From contig CAZQEZ010000072.1 in assembly GCA_964592475.1 (NCBI GenBank), positions 1 to 22,454 on the forward strand: DNA of 22,454 nt, given 5' to 3'. The position numbers and the translations under genes are program-made. A model generated the notes under the pieces. It ran no database searches. It saw only the letters and a list, made by a program, of their open reading frames with translations, and was not told where the DNA came from. The DNA comes from CAZQEZ01 sp964592475. Lineage in GTDB: Bacteria; Bacteroidota; Bacteroidia; Cytophagales; Cyclobacteriaceae. Positions within the stretch are counted from its first letter, which is position 1. Each line of letters begins with the position of its first letter. Of the stretch, positions 15,779 through 22,380 are shown one piece after another.

Positions 15779-17221
15779 TTATAAAATTTTGACGGTATCC
15801 TGATAAACTTTTTGCTGATCTTTGAGTAGATTGATCATCTTCGTCAATGTATCATTATAGGTGGAATCCATGGCCAAATTATTCAATTCATTGGGATCAT
15901 CTTTCAAATTAAATAATTGAACTGTCTTTTCATTTTCAACTTGATAAGCAATTAACTTGAAGTCTCCCTGCCTTACAGCCCGCTGTAGATGCCTATATGC
16001 AAACAACATATTGTCTCGGTGTATATACTCCTTGTCTTGTATAGCTGCCGCAAAACTTTTCCCTTTTATTGAGCCTGGAGTATCAATATTTAACCTCTCA
16101 TTTACCGTTGGGAAAATATCCCATAGATAAACCATTTGTTCCCTAAGTTCAGCAGAGGGTATACCCGGGCCAGTAATTATCAGAGGCACTTTTAGGCTAT
16201 GTTCATACAAATTTTGCTTACCCATAAGTCCATGCTGTCCCACGGCAAGTCCATTATCACCGGTAAATATTATAATAGTATTATCCAGCTCGTCATTCTC
16301 CTCAAGTGTGGAGATAATTCTTCCAATCTGAGCATCTAAATGAGTAATCATTGCATAATAATCCCTAATGTGGATTTTTACTTCTTCTGGCTTTCGTGGA
16401 AAACCAGCTAATTTTTCATCCCTGATCTTTAATTCTCCATTGTCGAATGGGTGCTCCGGCATAAAATTTTCCGGTAAGGAAATATTGGCAGTATCATACA
16501 TTTCCAAATATTCAGAAGGCATACTACGAGGATCATGGGGTGCTGTAAAAGATAGATACGCGTAAAAAGGTTTGTTTTCTTTTCTTTGATTTAAAAAACT
16601 TAATACCGCATCGGTAAAAATTTTACTTGAATGCTCACCATGACGAAAATGATCCGCATTATAATATTTTACTTCATTGCTCCAGTAAGGATTTTCAATA
16701 TAAGGTAAAGCTGGATTATATTTCCCGGTAGAATCGAAGTGAAACAAAGGTACGTTCCAATGGTCGCTCATGCCACCAAAAAATATTTCATCGCCAAAAG
16801 TAAAACTCCGCCTATAAGCGTCTTTACCATTGTGCCATTTACCAGTAGCAAAGGTGACGTAACCGTTTTCACGTAAATGCTCACCTATTAATTTATGGTC
16901 TTGCGGGATATCACTGCCTTGTTCATCAATTGCGAATAAATGTCTTCCACTTAGCAGCATAGCCCTGCTCGGCTTACATACTGCACCACTATTGCCACCC
17001 ATTATATATGTATTAGTAAATGAGGTGCCAGTATTTACTAATTTATCCAAATTTGGAGTAATAATTTCAGGGCTATTTAAAGCATTGATCGTGTTGTATC
17101 GCTGATCATCGGCAAGGATAAGAATAATATTAGGTTGAGCACTTCGACTATCATTTTCCAATTGACCGCAAGAAAACAAGACGAATATTAAAGCCAATAA
17201 TATCAGATTTTTATTAATCAT
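15779..17221 (-). CDS. Lipoprotein sulfatase (formylglycine-dependent)
   Basis: A 480-residue predicted cell-envelope sulfatase that hydrolyses sulfate esters. A lipoprotein signal (MINKNLILLALIFVLFSC, Cys18) precedes the alkaline-phosphatase-like core: NIILILADDQ supplies metal-binding Asp38/Asp39; CKPSRAMLLSGRH (Cys82) is the C-x-P-S-R sequence in which Cys is converted to formylglycine; GKWHNG follows; and IIIFTGDNGLAVGQHG supplies the C-terminal Asp/Asn metal ligands. The frame is open back to an ATG at 17260, but the start at 17221 gives a clean lipoprotein signal and fits the promoter at 17249-17280, which the longer start would overlap. The overall form resembles iduronate-2-sulfatase/choline-sulfatase-like enzymes; the substrate is not readable. 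It needs a formylglycine-generating or anSME maturase encoded elsewhere. Confidence 0.92.
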   Translation of the reverse strand: MINKNLILLALIFVLFSCGQLENDSRSAQPNIILILADDQRYNTINALNSPEIITPNLDKLVNTGTSFTNTYIMGGNSGAVCKPSRAMLLSGRHLFAIDEQGSDIPQDHKLIGEHLRENGYVTFATGKWHNGKDAYRRSFTFGDEIFFGGMSDHWNVPLFHFDSTGKYNPALPYIENPYWSNEVKYYNADHFRHGEHSSKIFTDAVLSFLNQRKENKPFYAYLSFTAPHDPRSMPSEYLEMYDTANISLPENFMPEHPFDNGELKIRDEKLAGFPRKPEEVKIHIRDYYAMITHLDAQIGRIISTLEENDELDNTIIIFTGDNGLAVGQHGLMGKQNLYEHSLKVPLIITGPGIPSAELREQMVYLWDIFPTVNERLNIDTPGSIKGKSFAAAIQDKEYIHRDNMLFAYRHLQRAVRQGDFKLIAYQVENEKTVQLFNLKDDPNELNNLAMDSTYNDTLTKMINLLKDQQKVYQDTVKIL

Positions 17222-17248
17222 TTCAATTTCAATTATATTAAATAAAAT

Positions 17249-17280
17249 TAAATATAGCAAAAAAAACAGGAACTCCTAAA
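17249..17280 (-). promoter_or_regulatory. Probable promoter of the sulfatase gene
   Basis: On the minus strand TTTA (17277-17280) is followed after 20 bases by TATATTTA (17249-17256). Each box differs from TTTG / TAnnTTTG only in the final base. The leader to the ATG at 17221 would be about 20 bases, which supports the shorter start. Confidence 0.45.
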
Positions 17281-17289
17281 TTTAAACCC

Positions 17290-17329
17290 TTATTTTAAAA
17301 TCATTTTTAAATATTGTTTATTTTAAAAT
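17290..17329. repeat. Pair of AT-only palindromic 12-mers between divergent promoters
   Basis: TTATTTTAAAAT occurs at 17290-17301 and 17318-17329, 28 bp apart. The second copy extends to a perfect 14-bp palindrome TTATTTTAAAATAA. They lie between the sulfatase and arginine-operon promoters and might be an operator pair, but sequence this AT-rich arises easily by chance. Confidence 0.2.
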
Positions 17330-17381
17330 AAAAAAGTAGCAATAAATTATATTAACTTTATAGATTATTATAGGATTATAT

Positions 17382-17412
17382 TTTGAAATATTAAACCTTA
17401 CCCCTAATTTTG
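17382..17412 (+). promoter_or_regulatory. Bacteroidota promoter of the arginine operon
   Basis: TTTG (17382-17385), 19 bases, then TAATTTTG (17405-17412) are exact matches to both boxes with ideal spacing, the best promoter in the window. Transcription would start near 17418, giving a leader of about 180 bases before the first enzyme gene. Confidence 0.75.
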
Positions 17413-17436
17413 CGTTTTAATTTTAAAAATCAACCA

Positions 17437-17511
17437 TTGAAAAGTAATTTCGAACATATTATTATTACCTTACCTACTTTCAGGCGTTTCAGGAGGCCCT
17501 GCCTGGGCTAA
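17437..17511 (+). CDS. Candidate arginine leader peptide (attenuator ORF)
   Basis: A 24-codon frame starting TTG (17437) and ending TAA (17509-17511). Residues 1-11 read MKSNFEHIIIT and residues 15-20 read FRRFRR, so four of five consecutive codons (17482-17496: AGG CGT TTC AGG AGG) encode arginine. It begins about 20 bases after the predicted transcription start of the arginine operon and ends 86 bases before the first enzyme gene. An Ile/Thr-rich first half followed by a run of the regulated amino acid resembles known amino-acid leader peptides such as ThrL. The codon run and its place are seen directly; translation and function are inference. The TTG start is less certain than an ATG would be. 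The Arg run and the stop are in one frame, but a random 24-codon frame cannot be fully excluded. Confidence 0.6.
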   Translation: MKSNFEHIIITLPTFRRFRRPCLG

Positions 17512-17597
17512 TTCATTTCCTGGCTACTTACGTGGTAGCTACACAATCACAACTTATTACTTTCGTCTTATTAATCACTAAATCAATTTTAAATTGA
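17481..17597 (+). promoter_or_regulatory. Arginine operon leader with mutually exclusive hairpins
   Basis: CAGGC (17481-17485, overlapping the first Arg codon) can pair with GCCTG (17501-17505). TGGCTAC (17521-17527) can pair with GTAGCTA (17535-17541; one G-U pair). The near repeats CCTGGGCTA (17502-17510) and CCTGGCTA (17519-17526) can compete for the same TAGCT at 17536-17540. GCCC (17496-17499) can also pair with GGGC (17505-17508). A last AT hairpin TCAATT-TTA-AATTGA (17583-17597) abuts the GNAT start codon. No T-run follows the 17521-17541 hairpin, so a plain intrinsic terminator is not evident. Confidence 0.5.
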
Positions 17598-18263
17598 ATG
17601 GAAATTAATATTTTGGTTGCCAATAGCAATCATTTACAATACGCTGACCAGATTTGCAACTTAATAGAAGAGGCTGCTTATGCCCGTGGTACCGGCATTG
17701 CCAAACGTTCGCCCGAATATGTTTCGGCCAAAATAAATGAAGGAAAAGCCATCATTGCCCTGGAAAAAGATAATCTGGCGGGTTTTTGTTATATTGAAAC
17801 ATGGGCCCATGAAAAGTATGTAGCCAATTCAGGTTTAATAGTTGCCGAACAATATCGTAAACTGGGGCTCGCCAAAAAAATCAAGGCCAAGGCTTTTGAA
17901 CTTTCCCGTAAGAAATATCCCAACAGGAAAATTTTCGGAATTACAACCTCTTTGGCCGTAATGAAAATTAATTCGGAACTAGGTTACAGACCTGTAACAT
18001 TTTCAGAATTGACGGATGATGAAAACTTCTGGAAAGGCTGCCAAAGCTGTCCTAATTATGATATTCTAACCAGGACCAATCGTAAAAATTGCCTGTGCAC
18101 CGGCATGTTGTATGATCCTGATCAGCCCAAGCAAAAAAATCAAAAAGAGAATTTCCTGAAAAAAATTAAAATTTACGAACGATTGTTAAAATTAAAGCAA
18201 TTATTGTTCTTTGAGAAAAATAATAAGAAAACAGAAAAAAAAGAAATAAAAAATAAATTATAA
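17598..18263 (+). CDS. GNAT acyltransferase, likely first enzyme of arginine synthesis
   Basis: A 221-residue GCN5-related acyltransferase. The fold runs over residues 1-135: the acyl-CoA loop EQYRKLGLAKKI (R-x-x-G-x-A type, residues 85-95) follows the SGLIV strand, and FGITTSLAVMKINSELGYRPV is the usual C-terminal GNAT strand-helix-strand. Beyond it lies C148-x2-C151-x13-C165-x-C167, a possible metal site, and then a Lys-rich tail of about 45 residues. It begins the operon with argG (17 bases later) and argC, so it is likely the glutamate N-acyltransferase. Some Bacteroidota use N-succinyl rather than N-acetyl intermediates, so the acyl donor is open. It is unlike classical ArgA, which carries an amino-acid kinase domain. 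GNAT membership is firm; the substrate is inferred from context. Confidence 0.8.
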   Translation: MEINILVANSNHLQYADQICNLIEEAAYARGTGIAKRSPEYVSAKINEGKAIIALEKDNLAGFCYIETWAHEKYVANSGLIVAEQYRKLGLAKKIKAKAFELSRKKYPNRKIFGITTSLAVMKINSELGYRPVTFSELTDDENFWKGCQSCPNYDILTRTNRKNCLCTGMLYDPDQPKQKNQKENFLKKIKIYERLLKLKQLLFFEKNNKKTEKKEIKNKL

Positions 18264-18280
18264 TAAAAACCCAGATAATC

Positions 18281-19474
18281 ATGAAAAAGAAAGTTGTACT
18301 GGCCTTTAGCGGAGGGCTGGACACCTCCTATTGCGCCATTTTTTTGGCCAAAGAATTAGACCTGGAAGTACACGCAGTATTGGTTAATACCGGTGGCTTT
18401 TCTAAAGAAGCCCTGATAGAAACAGAAGCCCGGGCAAAAAAATTGAATTTAGAACATTTTACGGTAATTGATGAGACAGAAAACTTCTATCAGAAATGTG
18501 TGCGCTATCTCATTTATGGCAATGTATTGAAAAATAACACCTATCCCCTATCGGTGAGTGCAGAACGAATTTTTCAAGCCATGGCCATTGTGAAACACGC
18601 CCAAAAGATTGGAGCGGAAGCTATCGCTCACGGCAGCACAGGTGCCGGCAATGACCAGGTGCGCTTTGACTTACTCTTCCAGGTAATGGCGCCGGAAATA
18701 GCAATCATTACACCCATTCGCGACCATAAACTTACCCGGCAACAGGAAACAGAATACCTGGCAGCCAATGGATTTGACTGGGAGTGGAAAAAGGCCAAAT
18801 ACTCCATTAACCAGGGCTTATGGGGTACCTCGGTAGGAGGCGCTGAAACCTTAACTTCGCAACATTCGCTTCCTGATGATGCTTACCCACATCAACTGGA
18901 AAAAAGCAACAGCGAAAAGATTTCCTTAACATTTGAACAAGGCGAACCTGTGGCTTTCAATGATAAAAAATATGAAAGCAAGATACAACTGATTGAAGAT
19001 TTAAACGCCCTGGCGTCTCAATATGCTATTGGTCGTGACATGCATATAGGCGATACCATCATTGGAATTAAAGGCCGGGTAGGATTTGAAGCGGCAGCTC
19101 CGTTGCTGCTGATAAAGGCCCATCACTTGCTGGAAAAGCACGTACTTACCAAATGGCAACAACATTGGAAAGAGCAATTAAGCAATTGGTATGGCATGCT
19201 ACTGCACGAGGGTCAATACCTGGAGCCGGTGATGCGCAACATTGAAAAGTTTCTCGCCGATACACAACCCAATGTTTCCGGAAAAGTGTTCATAAAGTTG
19301 GTTCCCTACCGATTTGAACTTGAAGGCATAGAATCGCCAAACGACCTGATGCAAGCGAAATTTGGCAGCTATGGCGAACAGAACCTGGCCTGGAGCGGCG
19401 AAGATGTAAAAGGCTTTACTAAAATACTGGCCAATCAATTGAAAATATATTACTCACTACACGACCATGATTAA
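18281..19474 (+). CDS. argG: Argininosuccinate synthase
   Basis: ArgG condenses citrulline and aspartate with ATP to argininosuccinate, the penultimate step of arginine synthesis. The 397-residue cytoplasmic enzyme begins MKKKVVLAFSGGLDTSYCA, with the PP-loop SGGLDTS at residues 10-16. AHGSTGAGNDQVRFDL is the citrulline/aspartate-binding signature, and the IGRDMHIGDTIIGIKGRVGFEAAAP segment is typical of the C-terminal domain. It starts 17 bases after the GNAT gene, and its last codons overlap the start of argC by eight bases, so translation is probably coupled. By eye its coding sequence is richer in G+C than the antiporter and sigma genes upstream. Confidence 0.96.
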   Translation: MKKKVVLAFSGGLDTSYCAIFLAKELDLEVHAVLVNTGGFSKEALIETEARAKKLNLEHFTVIDETENFYQKCVRYLIYGNVLKNNTYPLSVSAERIFQAMAIVKHAQKIGAEAIAHGSTGAGNDQVRFDLLFQVMAPEIAIITPIRDHKLTRQQETEYLAANGFDWEWKKAKYSINQGLWGTSVGGAETLTSQHSLPDDAYPHQLEKSNSEKISLTFEQGEPVAFNDKKYESKIQLIEDLNALASQYAIGRDMHIGDTIIGIKGRVGFEAAAPLLLIKAHHLLEKHVLTKWQQHWKEQLSNWYGMLLHEGQYLEPVMRNIEKFLADTQPNVSGKVFIKLVPYRFELEGIESPNDLMQAKFGSYGEQNLAWSGEDVKGFTKILANQLKIYYSLHDHD

Positions 19475-20426
19475 AACAGGAATAATAGGAGGCGCCGGTT
19501 ATACGGCCGGCGAAATGTTGCGGATTTTACTCAATCATCCGCAGGTTGAAATAAGTTTTGTGCATAGTAAAAGTAACGCGGGCAACTCAATTGCTTCCGT
19601 ACATCAGGATTTACTTGGAGAAACGGACCTGAAATTCAGTTCAGCGTTTCGAAATGAAATAGATGTGCTGTTTCTTTGTCTGGGCCACGGCCAATCGAAG
19701 GTTTTCCTGGAAGAGAACCCATTTTCGGATTCCGTAAAAATCATTGACCTCAGCCAGGATTACCGCTTAGGTAATAGTGGTTTTGTTTATGGCCTGCCGG
19801 AGTTGAATAAAACTGATATACAAAAAGCAGATAAAATTGCTAACCCCGGCTGCTTTGCTACCGCGATACAGTTGGCACTATTGCCTTTGGCTAAGAAGCA
19901 TTTATTGAGAGAAGATGTGCACATCAATGCAGTAACAGGCTCAACCGGTGCGGGACAAAGTTTGAGTGCTACTTCCCACTTCAGCTGGCGCAACAACAAT
20001 GTGTCGATTTATAAAACTTTTACCCATCAGCACCTGAAGGAAATCAGACAAAGCCTGCAACAGTTGCAGGAGGCATTTACACAGGAATTGTATTTCATAC
20101 CCGTGCGTGGTAACTTTACCAGGGGCATTTTGGCTACGGCTTACACCCGCTGCGACCTTACATTGGAGGAGGCAAAATCTTTGTACCGGGAATTTTACCA
20201 GGACCATCCATTTACTATTATTTCGGATGAAAACCCGGCCTTGAAACAGGTAGTGAACACCAACAAGTGTATCCTGCATTTACAAAAGCATGAAAATATG
20301 TTGCTGGTAGTAAGTATAATTGATAATTTGGTGAAGGGGGCTTCGGGTCAGGCAGTGCAAAACATGAACCTGATGTTTGGTCTGGAGGAGTCGGAAGGAT
20401 TGAGGTTGAAGCCGGTCGGGTTTTGA
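19467..20426 (+). CDS. argC: N-acetyl-gamma-glutamyl-phosphate reductase (possibly N-succinyl form)
   Basis: ArgC reduces N-acyl-glutamyl phosphate to the semialdehyde with NADPH, the third step of arginine synthesis. The 319-residue product has the N-terminal dinucleotide loop GIIGGAGYTAGE (residues 5-16), the catalytic cysteine in NPGCFATAIQLAL (Cys129), and the GSTGAGQS and HQHLKEI segments of the dimerisation domain, ending with VKGASGQAVQNMNLMFGL. Its ATG lies inside argG with an eight-base overlap. Other arg genes (argB, argD, argF, argH) do not follow; an AT-rich hairpin and an unrelated gene do, so they must be elsewhere. The acyl group handled depends on the pathway variant and is not readable. 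Confidence 0.96.
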   Translation: MIKTGIIGGAGYTAGEMLRILLNHPQVEISFVHSKSNAGNSIASVHQDLLGETDLKFSSAFRNEIDVLFLCLGHGQSKVFLEENPFSDSVKIIDLSQDYRLGNSGFVYGLPELNKTDIQKADKIANPGCFATAIQLALLPLAKKHLLREDVHINAVTGSTGAGQSLSATSHFSWRNNNVSIYKTFTHQHLKEIRQSLQQLQEAFTQELYFIPVRGNFTRGILATAYTRCDLTLEEAKSLYREFYQDHPFTIISDENPALKQVVNTNKCILHLQKHENMLLVVSIIDNLVKGASGQAVQNMNLMFGLEESEGLRLKPVGF

Positions 20427-20449
20427 GTATTATAGTTTGCTGTTTGAAC

Positions 20450-20473
20450 TAATTCAATAACCTGAATTATTTT
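20450..20473 (+). terminator. Weak terminator-like hairpin after argC
   Basis: TAATTCA (20450-20456) pairs perfectly with TGAATTA (20463-20469) around a six-base loop and is followed by TTTTA. The stem is all but one A-T, so termination would be weak; some read-through into the next gene is possible. Confidence 0.4.
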
Positions 20474-20516
20474 ATGTTATTTAACGTTTATTTATGGCGT
20501 TACAAATTTATAATTA

Positions 20517-21323
20517 ATGGCAGAAGTAAAAGAACGAGTCGTAAACCTGGAAAAAACACTTGAAATTTTCGTCAAGACAACTCAAGAGGCAATTTCTTCG
20601 CTTTCGATAGAAATGAAGGAGTTTAAACTAGAAATGCAGGAGTCTCGTAGGCGGCGTGAATTAGAAATGCAGGAATCTGAGAGGCGACGTGAACTAGAAA
20701 TGCAAGAGTTTGATAAGCGACATAAATCAGAAATGCAGGAGTTTGATAAGCGACATAAATCAGAAATGCAGAAGTTTGATAAGCTTCATAAATCAGAAAT
20801 GCAGGAGTTTTATAGGCGACATGAACTAGAAATGCAAGAGTTTAAGGAAGAAATGAGGCAAAATAAAAAAGAACTCAACAAAAAATGGGGAGAATTGTCT
20901 AATAAACTTGGATCACTCGCTGAAGATATTGCTGCTCCTGGCCTGCAAGGTGTAATTCAAAGGCATTTTAATAAAGAACCAGACCGGAGAATGGATACTA
21001 TGTGGATACGTAATGTAAAAGATCCATTTGACATTCGTGAATTTGATGTAATTGCTGTTACAAAAGAATATTTTTTTGTGGCTGAAATTAAATATACACC
21101 CCGCAATGAATACGTAAAGGATTTTGTAAAATTGGTAACTTCCGGAAAAGTTTACAATTACTGGCCAGAGTATCAGGATAAAATACTAGTGCCGGTTTTT
21201 TCCTCGCTCTCATTACCTGCCAACGTAGTTAAATACCTCACAAAATACAATGTACTGGCAATGGCTATGGGTGAAGATCATATGGAAATAGTTAATCTAA
21301 AAGTACTCAAAAAGTGGTTGTGA
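20517..21323 (+). CDS. Hendecad coiled-coil protein with PD-(D/E)XK nuclease-like C-terminal domain
   Basis: A 268-residue cytoplasmic protein. Residues 1-125 are a continuous charged coiled coil that includes six tandem 11-residue repeats (residues 39-104; unit EMQEFDKRHKS with variants). A linker helix follows with WGELSNKLGSLAEDIAAPGLQGVIQRHF (residues 124-151), a segment I associate with DUF3782-type proteins. The C-terminal part has E136, then D177 in IREFDVIAV, then E190-x-K192 in FFVAEIKYTP, the order and spacing of a PD-(D/E)XK nuclease core. The natural substrate is unknown, and members of this type are often annotated only as domains of unknown function. No toxin, antitoxin or restriction partner is adjacent. 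The gene lies 90 bases after argC on the same strand and faces the next gene. Confidence 0.75.
   Translation: MAEVKERVVNLEKTLEIFVKTTQEAISSLSIEMKEFKLEMQESRRRRELEMQESERRRELEMQEFDKRHKSEMQEFDKRHKSEMQKFDKLHKSEMQEFYRRHELEMQEFKEEMRQNKKELNKKWGELSNKLGSLAEDIAAPGLQGVIQRHFNKEPDRRMDTMWIRNVKDPFDIREFDVIAVTKEYFFVAEIKYTPRNEYVKDFVKLVTSGKVYNYWPEYQDKILVPVFSSLSLPANVVKYLTKYNVLAMAMGEDHMEIVNLKVLKKWL
20631..20828 (+). repeat. 33-bp in-frame tandem repeat, six copies
   Basis: Six units of 33 bp begin GAAATGCAGGAGTTTGATAA in the consensus and keep the reading frame. The third and fourth units encode identical peptides. The high DNA identity implies recent expansion, and copy number may vary between strains. Confidence 0.85.
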
Positions 21324-21331
21324 TTTAATAA

Positions 21332-22165
21332 TTATTCGGTTACCATAAATTGCAGTTTTACTACTGGAACAACCTGAATTTTCGGATCAAGAATATGCCA
21401 TTTTGAGTTACCAATTTTCCTACGATAGGCAACCTGATCTCTAGGTTCAACAATATGAAAAAAAGGTGCGACACTAATAGTCCTATCTGGAAAGACAAAA
21501 TGTTCTTCATTGGGCTTAATTCTTCTGAAAACCGCAAAAAATTCATTAAAGGGTATTTGCATTGGCTGTTCCAGCTTATAGTTTAAAAACTTCTCATCTT
21601 CGTCAATTTTCATGTAAAAAGGATTGCCAAACATCTCTCCAATATTCCCGTTGTCGCTTATGTGAAAACTAAATAATAGCAAACCACTGGGATCAAGATC
21701 AAATCTATATCTTACCGGTATTCTAATTTCATGTAGAAACTTATTATTTACATCAAATTTATATTCTATCGCGTATTCAGTATCATAGCTAATGGCATAA
21801 AATTCAACTGTTTTATTGCGAATATTCCCGACCCTATAAGTATCTTTTGCTTTACCTGTAATACTTACTTCTTCAAGTTCAACAATTTTTGGTTGTAAGC
21901 ACAAGGTGAAATTATTTGCACTCAAAATCAAGAATGTATCAATATATGCTACATGAGATATGTATATCGAATCCCCTAAATCAGCACTTAAACTAATAGC
22001 CCCACGATCGTTACTAACAGAAAAAATGTTTTTATTATCATTCAAAACTGTGCAATAAGAAATCCCACTTCTGCTTTGACAATCCACAATACTTATTTGA
22101 ACAGTTTGTGCTTGGGTACTGGCATACCATAAAAAAATAAAAGAAAATATAAATAATTTTTTCAT
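21332..22165 (-). CDS. Secreted protein with carboxypeptidase-regulatory-like domain
   Basis: A 277-residue exported protein. The signal peptide MKKLFIFSFIFLWYASTQAQ precedes a CarboxypepD_reg-like beta-sandwich at about residues 21-105 (VQISIVDCQSRSGISYCTVLN, then FSVSNDRGAISLSADLGDSIYISHVAY, ending LEEVSITGK), the arrangement seen at the N-terminus of many Bacteroidota envelope proteins. Residues 106-277 are beta-rich with no motif I recognise. It is not a TonB-dependent receptor, being far too short and lacking a plug. The gene converges with the coiled-coil gene with an eight-base gap between stop codons. The function is unknown. Confidence 0.75.
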   Translation of the reverse strand: MKKLFIFSFIFLWYASTQAQTVQISIVDCQSRSGISYCTVLNDNKNIFSVSNDRGAISLSADLGDSIYISHVAYIDTFLILSANNFTLCLQPKIVELEEVSITGKAKDTYRVGNIRNKTVEFYAISYDTEYAIEYKFDVNNKFLHEIRIPVRYRFDLDPSGLLLFSFHISDNGNIGEMFGNPFYMKIDEDEKFLNYKLEQPMQIPFNEFFAVFRRIKPNEEHFVFPDRTISVAPFFHIVEPRDQVAYRRKIGNSKWHILDPKIQVVPVVKLQFMVTE

Positions 22166-22188
22166 GTGTTTAAAAAACGAAATAAACG

Positions 22189-22207
22189 CATCAAGCTATA
22201 CTTGATG
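22189..22207. repeat. Perfect 7-bp hairpin in the leader of the secreted protein gene
   Basis: CATCAAG (22189-22195) and CTTGATG (22201-22207) pair perfectly around a five-base loop. It lies 23 bases upstream of the minus-strand ATG, so it is either an operator or a 5' leader hairpin. No T-run follows on the minus strand. Confidence 0.4.
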
Positions 22208-22343
22208 AGTAGAAAAATTTTAGCATGCTTCCTCCACAGTCCATGCTTTACCAATGGGAAGGTAAAAGATTGTAAATTGCTTCCTTACATTCTACACCCC
22301 TAAAATACATCCCATTTCTGTTCTTTTATTTCCGATTCCCAAA

Positions 22344-22380
22344 AATCTTGCTTCTATGTCCGTGGAAGCATTTTTAATTT
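22344..22380. terminator. Bidirectional terminator-like hairpin
   Basis: TGCTTC (22349-22354) pairs with GAAGCA (22365-22370) around a ten-base loop, with TTTTT on the plus strand (22371-22375) and an A-run (22341-22345) giving a T-run on the minus strand. No gene within the window obviously uses it, so it may end a minus-strand gene lying beyond the right edge. Confidence 0.45.

Noticed and set aside
17222..17260. Longer start for the sulfatase
   Set aside because: It would put 13 extra residues before a clean lipoprotein signal and overlap the predicted promoter.
17448..17597. Open frame of 50 codons ending in TGA directly against the GNAT ATG
   Set aside because: It has no plausible start codon near its beginning and is out of frame with the Arg-rich leader.
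19493..19512. GC-rich 6-bp hairpin at the start of argC
   Set aside because: It is explained by codons for the conserved glycine-rich dinucleotide loop, so there is no need for an RNA function.
20631..20828. 33-bp repeats as a CRISPR array
   Set aside because: The units are contiguous without spacers and encode an in-frame coiled coil.
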